Source of the DNA: Erythrobasidium yunnanense
Taxonomy: Eukaryota > Basidiomycota > Cystobasidiomycetes > Erythrobasidiales > Erythrobasidiaceae
Direction: 5' to 3'
Length of the DNA stretch: 64,000 bases
NCBI GenBank assembly: GCA_001600175.1
Contig: BCJC01000004.1
Location: 1,736,001 to 1,800,000 of the forward strand
The notes under the pieces were generated by a model. The model saw only the letters and a program-made list of their open reading frames with translations. It was not told the DNA's origin and did not search any database. Positions 1 to 10,048 of this stretch are shown here, piece after piece (positions within the stretch are counted from its first letter, which is position 1; each line of letters opens with the position of its first letter). Position numbers and translations under genes: made by a program.

Positions 1-1429
1 GGTTATCTACATCATGGAAACAGTCCTCTTGGTTGGCGTCTTCCCCTTGCGATCCAAATGGTTCCAGCCCTGCCCTTGGCCGCCTGCATCCTTCTCTTCC
101 CCGAATCGCCAAGATGGTTGGCTCTGGTGTATGTAACATGACCTCGATAACTGCCTCCTGAACTGAATCTTGTCGCAGAGGCCGTCATGAAGAGTCGAAA
201 CAGACGCTCGCTAGATTGCATGCGAACGGCAACACCGCCGATCCAATGGTTCAATATGAATTTGAAGACATTATGGTCTCAATCAAAGAAGAACATTCCG
301 ATGTCAGCCCCCTGAAAGAGCTTTTCACCAAGAGCCACTATTTCCGGCCACTGTTCTTGGGAATCATCTTGCAGTTTTCTGTTCAAATGACTGGTGTATC
401 GGCTATTCAGTACTACAGCCCGGATATCTTCAAGGCAGCCGGCTTCTCAGCGGAGAGAGCTCTTTACTTCCAGGGATACTCTTCCGTGCTTGCAATCGGT
501 GCGCAGGCCGCTTGCATCCTCAGTGAGTATCTATTACGCAGAATGCTATACAGTGCTGACCATCTATCGTAACTATATTTCTGATCACCCTGCCCCGATC
601 GTACCTGTACAGCCATCGACAAGGTTGGAAGACGCTGGCCTCTCATTATGTGTAACGTTCTCTCTGGCGTCTTCTTCGCAATAGAATCAGCCATCATCGT
701 AATCTATCCTGCCGAGTCTACGAACCAGCATGCCCATCTGGCTTTTATGTACGTCCAAGCCCTCCTCCAGCCATTCAAGCGACGCAGGTACTAACGTAAG
801 TGCAAGCATGATGACATGGGCCTACAATATCGTTTTCTCGTATGGAATAGGTCAGTTCTGTCCGGATGCTGAAGCACTTGCGAGAATGCCTGAAGCGTCG
901 GCAAGAATGCTGACATGGCTTCATGTTTGTTTCACCAGGACCACTCTCGTGGATATATACAGTCGAAGTGCTTCCAAATCACCTTCGATCAACAGGAACG
1001 ACCATCACCACGATGACAAGCTGGTAAGTGGTCCTTCGCTTTTTAGCTCGTTCCTAGCTCCAGGCACGTTGTTGATGATCACTGAACAGGGCCGCAAACT
1101 TCATGATCGCACAAGTAACGCCTCGCGCCTTCGCAGCTATCGGCTGGCGATATTACCTTGTCTTCTGCGTTCTATCGACTACAAACGCGCTTACGATGTG
1201 GGCGCTCTTCCCGGAGACCAAGAGAAGACCTATGGAGTCCATGCAAGAGTACTTCCGACACAGTGGATGGTTTGTTCCAGTCTCCGGATCGCCGAAACTG
1301 GATGCCAAAGATGTGGAGAACCGCGTGCGGGCTGGTGAAGCTCCTTCGGCCATTGTACAGAGGGAGCATACAGCAGGTCAGCCTGTCTTTAGTGATAAGA
1401 CTGTAGATGAAGAGCGATTCGAGCGATGA
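1..1429 (+). CDS. MFS sugar permease, 3' part (5' end outside window)
   Basis: The gene enters the window from the left and encodes the last 358 or so residues of a major facilitator sugar transporter, a plasma-membrane proton/sugar symporter. Exons are 1-128, 179-522, 613-748, 807-850, 939-1023 and 1090-1429, all in phase. Family motifs are in order: PESPRWL before the central loop, the loop sequence GRHEES, IDKVGRR in the second half, a run of hydrophobic segments, and PETKRRPMESMQEYF after the last helix. A hydrophilic tail of about 50 residues follows. The substrate cannot be read from sequence; quinate, hexose or pentose permeases share these motifs. It lies about 5 kb from the xylose genes but three unrelated genes intervene, so membership in the sugar cluster is only possible. 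Confidence 0.9.
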
Positions 1430-1674
1430 TGGGCTAGAGATAAGCAATCGTGCGCTGAAGTGTGGGAAGTTAAAGGCAGAGAAAGAGGAAGGAAACCAAT
1501 AGTGTAGGCGCAAAGGAGTGTATATATCAGTAATCAATTGTGCGAAAGCATCGGCCTGCGAGATTTCCATTTTGCGAACATTGATTCTGCTCGCTTGCGC
1601 TTGATCTGAATGATGAAGACCACCTCCGCGCGGACCGAATGCGACTTCATCCAGGGCTATGCTAGTAACATACA

Positions 1675-4257
1675 ATGACAGACTCGTCGGTACCAGACGC
1701 CGCGGCTCCAGCTCCTTCAAGATCCATCGTCACTTATAGACATCTTCTGGCCAAGAGCGTATCCTCGTCTGCGTGAGCGCGTCGCACGGCCTACAACTCC
1801 TCTGAAGAAGGCTGAATATGTCTCTGCTGCTTCACCACTATCGCTACTTCCCGCTGGCCTCGTCACTTCAGTCGACATCCGCTAAGAGCAATAGCACATT
1901 GCGACATCGATTCAGCATATGCGTATGTCTAATATACTAAGGATATTATATTGACGGCTCACTGAGACTGCATACTGGCGACAGGCAGTTCCAATCAGTC
2001 CGTCTGGGCCTCGACAACAGTGTCCCGCTAGCATGCAACCAGTGGGATCATCTTATAGGTGAGAGATCTTTACCCAGGCGTCCTTGCACCGGCACAAGCA
2101 TCTGAACGGAATGCTAATACTCGCTTGCGAACTCCAGCGGTCAACTATGCAGCCAGGGCTATTGGTGTCAGCAAATTCATGCGAGCAGGCGAGGTGAACA
2201 ACATCCTGCATATTTGAGACTTTGGACGCTGACCGCAGCGGCTTGATCCAGGCTCTCCGCAAGTTTCCTGATCTCAAAATTCCACAGTCCGTACAGGCCA
2301 CTAAAGCTTGCACATGTCATGTGAGCTGACGAGCAATCCCTCTTTCTATTTCGTAGTGTCGCAACGTATCGCCTTGGAGATGCGGAACCAGCTTTCTGGG
2401 AAGACCCGCATCCTGCAACGCATAAGGTCAGTTTGCCAGACGAATTTTAAAGTTTCCAGTCTGCGATCACGCAGTCTCGCTGACCCTTTGTCTCTTCAGG
2501 TATCCCTAGAGCCGTTTCGTCGCGAATCGCAGAAGATCATGGCCATCTTCGCTGAATACTGTCAGGTAGTCGGTGAGGATTCGTGCACTATAGCAAGCTT
2601 GGGACCAATCAAAAACTGATTGATAGCTATTGACTACGACTCGTGCAGAGCGAGCCTCCATAGACGAGGCCTACCTAGATTTTACTCATGCAGTCATTAA
2701 GCTCATACTCGAATGGAATCCCGAAGTGGCCATTGTACCGCCAGGGTGTACTTTAGATTCTCCACTACCTCATCCTCCTCACTTCGTCTTGCGTGCGTCT
2801 GACCTTATTCCCTTGAAGCCGGACGAAGCTATACAGAAGCGGGTAAGTGCCGAATCGAAACCGCACATCGTTGACAAGCTGAAGCCCGAACATCATCTAC
2901 AGGAGAATGAAGGCACATGGTCGGACTATGCATTGAGCATTGCATCTGAGATCATGCAGAGATGCAGGCAAGACATCAAAGATCGACTTGGCTATACTTG
3001 CTCTGCTGGGATAGCGGAGAACAAGGTTTGTCGGCTAGAACAGAGGGCAGTTCCAGTCGATTATTCCTGACATAAGGCATTACTGCTACCCTCAGTTGTT
3101 GGCGAAAGTCTGCAGTGCCTGCCGCAAACCAAACGCTCAAGTATGCAAAACTCCTCGATCGCAAACAAAATAGCATGCACAATGCTGACTTGTCGTCTAT
3201 GACTATGATTAGACAGTCTTGATCCGCTCCGACGTGTCTCGTCTCCTATATTCTCTGCCTTTCAAGAAATTGCGCTCCTTGGGCCGCAAACTGGGAGAAC
3301 AGGTTGCAGTAGTGTATAAGGTGGAGACGGTCGGTGACCTATGGTACGTACCTCTTTGAATCGTCGACATGTCTGCCTTATTGCTAAATAATCTTTCATT
3401 GGCTTCGAACAGGAATATCACCCTTGCTGACTTTCAGAGTCACTTTGGAAGCCAGGGCTCGTGGATCTTCAATGCAATACGAGGTACAGAGCATGGCGAA
3501 GGTGCGCGAAATCAATGAATGCCCACAGGCATAACCTGACCAGCTTACTCTTGCAGTCGTAGCAAGACTAGAGGTCAAGTCGCTCCTAACTCGTAAAGAC
3601 TACAAGCCGGCTTTGACAAACTGGGAACAAGTGGTATGTAACTCAATTGCAGCTGCTTCCATTGACTTATCGCTGCTATTTGATGCGTGATCAGCGAGAA
3701 GCCATCCGCCTGAATGCGATAGACTTGTATGCTCGCTTGACTGAGGCGCAAGAACAGTCTCCTAGTCTATGGGTGAGCGGCTCCCAGCGTCTTGATGCAC
3801 AGACGTGCTGAGGCTAAAACATCGACTCCGCTAGCCGACGACCCTTTTCTTCGGCTTACGACGCGATGACTACCGCTCACCCAGCCGACACCGTCAAGCT
3901 CCCTTCCCAAAGCCTCGCAATCTTACCCTCCAATACATCGTCGAGCAAGCAGAAAAGCTTGGCCGTGCATTTCTCGCTCAAGAAGAGAGAGGCTTCAGCA
4001 ACATCACGAACGTCTCGCTTGGCTTTTCCGGCTTGGAAAGGGTAGAGCATGGGCAAGGTCCGATCACATCGTTCTTACAACGCTCAAACGACCAGAATCG
4101 AGTGAAGGTGGAAGGCTCAACCTCGCCATCTAGAAGAGCAGGACGGCCAGCATTGCAGAGCATCACGACTCCGATCGACTTGACAATGTCTGATTCGGAG
4201 GCTTCTGACTCCGGTCTGAAAGGAGACAAAGTCGTCATAGACTTGACGGAGGACTAG
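1675..4257 (+). CDS. RAD30: DNA polymerase eta (Y-family translesion polymerase)
   Basis: A translesion polymerase that copies past UV lesions in the nucleus, 538 residues from 15 exons: 1675-1772, 1872-1922, 1985-2058, 2138-2193, 2252-2286, 2357-2426, 2500-2572, 2649-2842, 2903-3025, 3096-3140, 3213-3343, 3413-3501, 3557-3633, 3695-3772, 3835-4257. The catalytic palm shows CDIDSAYA (metal-binding Asp) and ERASIDEAYLD (second acidic motif). VNYAARAIGV is in the fingers, and GYTCSAGIAENK with LLAKVCSACRKPN precedes the thumb. The little finger runs from PTTLFFGLRRDDY. The tail has a PIP-like QGPITSFL and two acidic hydrophobic patches, PIDLTMSDSE and VVIDLTED, resembling SUMO-interacting motifs; no C2H2 ubiquitin-binding finger is visible. 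The start ATG is the only one compatible with the TYRHLLAK segment. Confidence 0.93.
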
Positions 4258-4454
4258 ATAGAACAGTCAGAGTACATATTTCGATTCCAAAGTTTGTGCG
4301 TGGGTTTGTTGTTGTTTCGGTAGTACTGATAGGCTGGGTGAAACCCGGCATCGCTAATTGTAAACTTGCAAGAAGTCGCTTGCTCTCGCGATTGCACTTC
4401 GAAGTTACTTTCGGGTTGACTTCAGATGATCGCGTGCAAACGCGCCCTTCCAGC

Positions 4455-5199
4455 ATGACGGCCCTCGCTGGCAAGAGTGTCAACGGCGTTCCCATAGCAG
4501 ATGTCGTCCGCGAGTATCCTATGATCCCAGAACTCGTCGAGCGCATAGCATTTCGCAAAGTCCCAGCGCCGGTACTCGCTATTGAAGTATACGATCCTAG
4601 CTGGCCTGACCACTTCAAGGTTTTCGAAAGCAAGATACGAGGAGCCTTCAATTCGAGTGACAAGGGAGATGCACTAAAGGTGTCTATTTTGGCTATTAAC
4701 CATGTTGGGTCGACATCCGTACCTGGACTCCCTGCGAAAGCGGTCATCGATATAGATCTTGTCCTGTCTTCTGTGGACATACAAGACGAGCCCTACTACG
4801 TTCCTCGGCTGGAAGAAGCAGGCTTTCAGTACCTGCTTCGCGAGCCAGCCTGGGTGCGTGCTGCGTTGTTTTGTCTGTCTTGGTTTTACAATGTGCTGAC
4901 CTACAACGCTGTAGCACAATCACCGCTTCTTCGTCGGCATTGAGCCTATATCCTGCAACCTACACGTCTTCGGTCCTCGCTGTCCAGAAGTCGAGCGACA
5001 TCGTATCTTCAAAGAATGGCTCATTGATCATCCTGAAGATCGAGAACTCTATGCGAGCACAAAGAGGGAGTGCGCACAGGCATCGAACGAGAAGGGCGAG
5101 ACTGTGCAGGATTATACGCTCCGAAAGGATCGGTGTATACAGGATATCAGAACGAGGGCATTCAGAAGCTTAGGGTATGTAGAATATTGTCACGAATAG
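4455..5199 (+). CDS. GrpB-family (UPF0157) nucleotidyltransferase-fold protein
   Basis: Two exons (4455-4853 and 4915-5199) give 227 residues. The core NHVGSTSVPGLPAKAVIDID is the GrpB/UPF0157 signature, a nucleotidyltransferase-like GS(T) helix followed by the D-x-D metal site. LREPAW, then HNHRFF and NLHVF, follow as in the family. The biochemical role of this family is not established; it is common in bacteria and scattered in fungi. The ATG at 4455 leaves about 200 bases after the polymerase stop; an in-frame ATG at 4296 would add 53 residues that do not look like the family, so I prefer 4455. The next gene is convergent. The intron shows it is a resident eukaryotic gene rather than contamination; an old bacterial origin is possible. 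Confidence 0.85.
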
Positions 5200-5350
5200 A
5201 TCGCTGTGCGCAAGCCAATGTCAAAGTCAGGAGAACAGCGGCAGGCACTTGGGAGATCCTCAGATTGCCCTGTTACACGACTGCCGACTGGGTACATGAC
5301 GACTAATGATGACAATTAGATTCTTGTGGACTGATTACTTCGTCCCTGAG

Positions 5351-6298
5351 CTACCATGGTGCCCATACTTCATGCACTAGGTACGAATTTTCGCGATTTT
5401 TATCCTTATAGGAATGCATGAGAGCATCGTATGCTTCTATTTGCTCTCTCATATAACGAGCTATCGGCATCTTCTGGTCTCCAAACTTTTTCTTTGCGGC
5501 TTTCAGGCTGAGAATTAGTGTACATACGTGAGCCTGCAAGAATCGGACTTCCAGCATAAGAGACTCACTGATACAGTAGATGTCGATCTTCCTTATCTTC
5601 CGCCAAGATTTGCACGCACCGAAGCCATCGAGTCACTCTGCCCATCTCGTAGTAACTTTTGAAACCAGACTGACGAGCTTGCGCATCTTGGGTAAGCGTA
5701 GCGGTCTCACCGAATAAGAACATGAATGGAGGAGGAGGGAAATTAGGTGGAAACAAAATGGGTGGTCGTGCCGACTTGACGGTGCTAGCGTTCGATGTGG
5801 GTGTAGCCTCGTTACGTTGAGCAACCTCGCTCTCGCCTCCGTCTCCCGTCTCTGTACCATCAGATTCAGACCCGTCGCTAGATGAGCAGTCGTCGGTGTC
5901 CATCTCCTCTTCGTCTGCGCGCTTCGCTTCGACCTTTCCACAGTCTTCGTCGTGATGGAAGCTTGCCTCACACAGAACGCTGCGGTCACAATCGGAAAAT
6001 GAGGTTACAGCTTACATCTTGACGTCAGGGAGTCCTAGGAAAGGGCTTACTATCTCTCAGCGGTTCCTGCAGGTGCAGCCGGCTGATAGACTTTGACAGC
6101 GGCCATGTGGAACCCGCAGTTCTCGCTCTGACAGATAGCCGAGATCTTCGTAGGCGTGGATAGGACGTTCAGAACTCCTCCAGGCTTTGCGGACTTCGTG
6201 CTGCATTGCTGAAAAATGGAGATTACCGATTGGCGATCACTGACGAGGACGAAGCCTTCGCAAAGCTGTGGGGGAGCAGAAGCTTGAGGCGCAGACAT
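5351..6298 (-). CDS. Unrecognised protein with cysteine-rich N-terminal half
   Basis: I do not recognise this gene. Three exons join cleanly in frame (6298-6051, 5979-5569, 5507-5351), giving 271 residues. Residues 1-115 or so hold five spaced cysteines (QQC, AICQSENC, YVLC, DEDC) with several His, which could bind zinc. An acidic Ser/Asp/Glu stretch (EEEMDTDDCSSSD) follows, then a proline-rich hydrophobic patch (PPNFPPPPFMF) and a charged helical C-terminus ending WAPW. The reading frame stays open upstream to about 6559 and includes CLSC and another Met at 6448, so the protein may be longer. It is convergent with the GrpB gene and reads in the same direction as the xylose reductase upstream. 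Function unknown; a nuclear zinc-binding protein is a guess. Confidence 0.55.
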
Positions 6299-6764
6299 TG
6301 AGTGGCTCAGTATCAGCAGGAAAGAGTCGAGAGAGTCAGAAAAGAAGGGATTCCAGCTGTTCGACCACCCAGACGGGAGGGTCCGTGCAGATTCGGGTTG
6401 GGTGTGATGAGCTTCTGACATGCAGGACAAACATCTGTTCGTCATAGACGATTGATGAGACACATTCGTATCTTGTTTCTTGTTCTTCGGTCCAAATAGG
6501 AGTGCTGATGCCTTTACCCGAACGCTTGCCGGCTCGCCAGCGCAGACGTCAGTATGCATGAGTGCGCTCTAATCACGAGCATGATGCAAAATGTATGTGG
6601 CAGATGAGAGAGACGGCGCTTTGCGTATGATGCAATTGGGCGAAGCAAGAAGGGCAGAGGAGGCCCAGAAGCAGCATAACGAGTTTGATATTGCAATATT
6701 GCGTAAGGTTCTTTGCTACGATACACCCGAACGATTATCACTACTCTCTTTAGCCCTGATCCGC
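6299..6764. other. Interval without a supported gene (466 bases)
   Basis: This lies between the start of the unrecognised minus-strand gene and the stop of xylose reductase. It contains the open upstream extension of the former (to about 6559) and a short plus-strand frame (6591-6800) with no family likeness. I see no RNA gene or repeat here. Confidence 0.5.
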
Positions 6765-7909
6765 TTAGAAGATGGGGAGATCGAAGCCGTAATCTGTTAA
6801 CGACAAAGCAAAGAACTGTTAGCGAGGCTCAAATAAGCGGATGAGCAGGAGTATGCTTACTTGGCGGGGAGTTGAAGCGCAATCCTTGATTCAGTGCAGC
6901 AATCTTCTTGATCTCGTCCTCGGTGAGGTCGAAGGAGCAGACGTCCAAGTTTTGAGCCAGGCGGTTTGAGTCGTTTGACTTGGGGATCACTGCGATGCCA
7001 CGCTGTGTAGCCCATCTGAGGAGTACCTGTGCAGGTGTCTTGCTGTGCTTATCGGCGATAGCCTTGATTGTGTCGTGCTGGAGGAGAGGAGGGGTGTTTT
7101 TGGCATTCTGCTTTTCCACGCCCATCTCGATGTAGGACATGGGTCCGAACGACGAGTATGCAGTGATAGTGATACCATGTCTCTTTGCCAAGTTGACGAG
7201 GTCCTCCTGGGTGAGGTATGGGTGGTGTTCGATCTGCAAGGTAGCAGGCATGATGTTTGCGTATCTCGAGATATCCCAAACGAGACCGGCGTTGTAGTTT
7301 GATACACCGATACTCTTTGCGTAACCCTTTTGTACGAGCTTCTCCATCTCTGCCCATGTCTTGTGCAGAGGGATTTTGGCAGGTGCGTGCACCTTTCCGC
7401 TCTTATCGGTGAAGGTGGGAGGGTACTGCACCTTGGGATCTACGTATTCGAGAGGAAGAGGGAAGTGGATGATGTACAAGTCAAAGTAGTCCAATCCCCA
7501 TAGATCGAGAGAGATCTTGCACCCCTCCTCGGCGTGCTCGCCGTGGAAGTTGCTCCATAGCTTGGAGACGAGGAAGAGGTCTTCTCGCTTTACGATCCCC
7601 TCCTTGATGGCTCGTGCAACACCCTGTCCAGCTTCCTTCTCGTTGCCGTAGTCTGGCGAAGGAAGTCAGCTTTTTTGCGTCCTTCCTGCAAAGATATGAA
7701 ATGGCCTACCGCATGCTCCGTCGAAGAGACGGTATCCAGCCTTGATGGCGTTGTATACCGTGTCTGCGCAGTTCTCTGTGACTTTCCAGAGTCCAAAGCC
7801 GACGAGAGGCATCTTGTTTGACAATCCCGCTGTCAGTGCCACCTCTGGCCGTTCATCATGGAATGCTCACCTCATGTCCGCTGTTGAGCTTTACTGTAGG
7901 TGCGACCAT
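6765..7909 (-). CDS. XYL1: NAD(P)H-dependent D-xylose reductase (AKR2 family)
   Basis: A cytosolic aldo-keto reductase that reduces D-xylose (and related aldoses) to xylitol, the first step of the fungal xylose pathway. Exons 7909-7871, 7812-7710, 7652-6861 and 6793-6765 give 320 residues, the family's usual length. The catalytic tetrad is visible at about D44, Y49 (FDGACDYGNE), K78 (LVSKLW) and H110 (YIIHFP). The cofactor loop [10 protein letters not shown] (about K272, N274, R278) is the KSN-xxx-R pattern of xylose reductases that bind NADPH and often NADH. The short last exon supplies the typical end NYGFDLPIF. It is transcribed away from xylitol dehydrogenase across a 233-base shared promoter, the strongest context evidence for the xylose assignment. 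A glycerol or arabinose reductase is the main alternative. Confidence 0.9.
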
Positions 7910-8142
7910 GTTGTTGATATTTGATTGATAGGTGGTGGTTGGAGTGGAGAAGAGAGATTGTTCAAGAGAATCCTTCTCCTCTTCTATCCTTCGATGATTC
8001 TCCCCGTTCCCTCTCTGATATCCTCCGGCGGCGTCGGGAGATATGGATAATCCTAGAATCCTCTTGGAAGGACAAAGTCGGTTTCCAAGGGAAACAATCT
8101 CTTTGATTCTGTATCTACTATCTACTTGATTGCACAACAACC
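7910..8142. promoter_or_regulatory. Shared divergent promoter of xylose reductase and xylitol dehydrogenase
   Basis: The 233 bases between the two start codons must hold both promoters. They contain CCGGCGGCGTCGG (about 8030), three CGG triplets in one orientation, and a perfect inverted repeat GTTTCC-AAG-GGAAAC at 8081-8095. CGG triplets are the usual half-sites of Zn2Cys6 regulators, two of which are encoded in this cluster. That they bind here is inference. Confidence 0.6.
8081..8095. promoter_or_regulatory. 6-bp inverted repeat with 3-base spacer in the divergent promoter
   Basis: GTTTCC and GGAAAC flank AAG, a dyad that could be a site for a dimeric regulator. It sits 48 bases before the xylitol dehydrogenase start, possibly within the transcribed leader. 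Confidence 0.35.
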
Positions 8143-9863
8143 ATGCCCGACGGATCATCATCATCATCATCATCCATTGGACCATCCAGGAACCGTCAGT
8201 TGGAGCAGTCTCAGCCCGGCCGTTGAGCGACAAGTGTGGGGGAGGGCATACTGACCTGACAGTGACTCTGCAGCCGCCTTTGTCCTCAAGGGAATCAACG
8301 ATGTAGTCTTTGAAGACAGACCTATGCCAGATGCAAGCAAACTGGGACCCTTGGAGTGCGGACACACCTTCCACAAGATCACCCGGCCCGACATGACCTA
8401 ACATTATTATTGTGTGTTTGCAGCGTCCTCGTAGCTCCCAAAGCAACTGGAATATGCGGATCAGACGTACACTACCTCAGACATGGAAGCATCGGCGACT
8501 TCGTAGTGAAGGCGTGCGTACACCCTGAGACAGATATTCTGTGGCCCAAGCTGATGGACTGGTATAATGCAGCCCTATGATCCTGGGACATGAGTCCAGC
8601 GGTCTCGTAGCTGCTGTAGGCTCAGCTGTAAAGGACCTCAAAGTCGGTGATCGGGTAGCACTCGAGCCGGGCAAGATGTGCAGGCAGTGAGTGGACACTC
8701 CCTCGTACAGCATTTGAATGCAATACAATTGCTGATGTACATAATCCGGCAGCTGCAACGTCTGCAAGCACGGCATGTATGAGCTCTGCAAGGACATGGA
8801 GTTCGCAGCTACCCCACCGTACGATGGCACACTCGCTGGCTTCTACACTCTCCCCTCTGATCTATGCTACAAGCTGCCCGAGGTGCGCTGATTTCCCTCG
8901 ATGCAGCGGAAATATCTGAAGCTGCTGACATGTCTTTCCGCAGAACGTCTCTATGGAAGAAGGATGCATGATTGAACCTCTTTCAGTCGGAGTGCAATCT
9001 GTAGCCAAGCTTGCGAAGCTAAGACCCAACGAGAACATCGTCATTCTGGGAGCTGGCCCTGTGGGACTACTCTGCATGGCAGGTGAGGCGCCCTTCTCCC
9101 CTTGCCTACCTTTGCACCCATAGCTGAACTCATCATGGTACTCTTACAGTCGCCAAAGCCTTCGGAGCGCGCCGCATCATCGCTATCGACATTAATGCTG
9201 AGCGTCTCGAGTTTGCCAAGAACTACGCTGCTACAGATATCTGGTCTTCTACTCCCAAGAACCAGGGAGAGTCTACAATGGCGTACGCCCGTCGCCAAGC
9301 TTCGGAAATCACTTCAAAAATGGGTTTCGGACACCCTACGTCCACAAACGCAATCGATGTTGTCATTGACTGTACGGGAGCACCGGTATGTATCGCTACG
9401 GGTATCTTTTTGGTCAAATCGGCGGGTAGATATATCCAGGTTGGAATGGGCCCTGATAATGTAGAGATTCCGTAAGTTCTCCCTTCTCTATCATGAGTAA
9501 TCATTCAGCTCTTACTGATGACTGAATGTTCGATGAACAGCCTCTCTACCGCTCTCACCAAGATGGTCAACATGCAAGGCTCCTTCCGATATGGTGCGGG
9601 AGTCTATCAACTCGCGATCGACCTCGTCGCGCAGGGTAAAATTAACCTCAAGCCATTGATCACCCATGAGTATAAGTTTGATCAAGCGAAGGAAGCGTTC
9701 CAATGCATGATTGATAATAAGGGACACGATGGAAAGGCGCCTATCAAGTGTAAGTTCACCAAAATGTCGGAAGCCTTGTGTGGTTGGGAGAGCGGCTGAT
9801 GCTTGGCTTTGTGCGTCGTTCCTGCTTACTTTCACAGGTATCATCGCCGGTCCAGAAGCTTGA
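8143..9863 (+). CDS. XYL2: NAD-dependent xylitol (polyol) dehydrogenase
   Basis: A zinc medium-chain dehydrogenase oxidising xylitol to D-xylulose, step two of the xylose pathway. Nine exons (8143-8194, 8274-8355, 8424-8513, 8573-8686, 8753-8882, 8944-9082, 9150-9471, 9541-9749, 9838-9863) give 387 residues. [10 protein letters not shown] and ILGHESSG carry the catalytic-zinc ligands, and [15 protein letters not shown] is the four-Cys structural zinc lobe. The Rossmann motif GAGPVGLL is followed by AIDI, whose acidic residue favours NAD over NADP. The end IKCIIAGPEA is family-typical. The N-terminus has a run of seven Ser encoded by a (TCA)6 repeat at 8155-8172. The closest alternatives are sorbitol or L-arabinitol dehydrogenase; the head-to-head xylose reductase makes xylitol the likely substrate. 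Confidence 0.92.
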
Positions 9864-10048
9864 TTCGGTATGAGCGTCCGACCGTCATAGTTGTCACGAA
9901 GGAGGTCTGTAGGGCTAGGTTTCCGAGAATAGGTTTTCATGCAATGAGATATCCTTCAGAGATTCATACTCAAGTTTGCTGCCGCCGCTTTGCTTTGCCT
10001 TACTGTGTGCTGTTCTGCCTGCTTGCCGACACGCCAATCTCTGATGGA

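Noticed and set aside
1-1429. Counting the left-edge sugar permease as part of the pentose cluster
   Set aside because: DNA polymerase eta, the GrpB gene and an unknown gene separate it from xylose reductase, so proximity alone is weak evidence.
6591-6800. Short plus-strand open frame (69 residues)
   Set aside because: It overlaps the last exon of xylose reductase and has no family likeness.
8155-8172. (TCA)6 microsatellite
   Set aside because: It codes the poly-Ser start of xylitol dehydrogenase; noted there rather than as a separate repeat element.
9803-10048. Open frame upstream of the cyclin start
   Set aside because: It begins inside the last intron of xylitol dehydrogenase and adds sequence unlike any cyclin; the ATG at 10049 fits the family.
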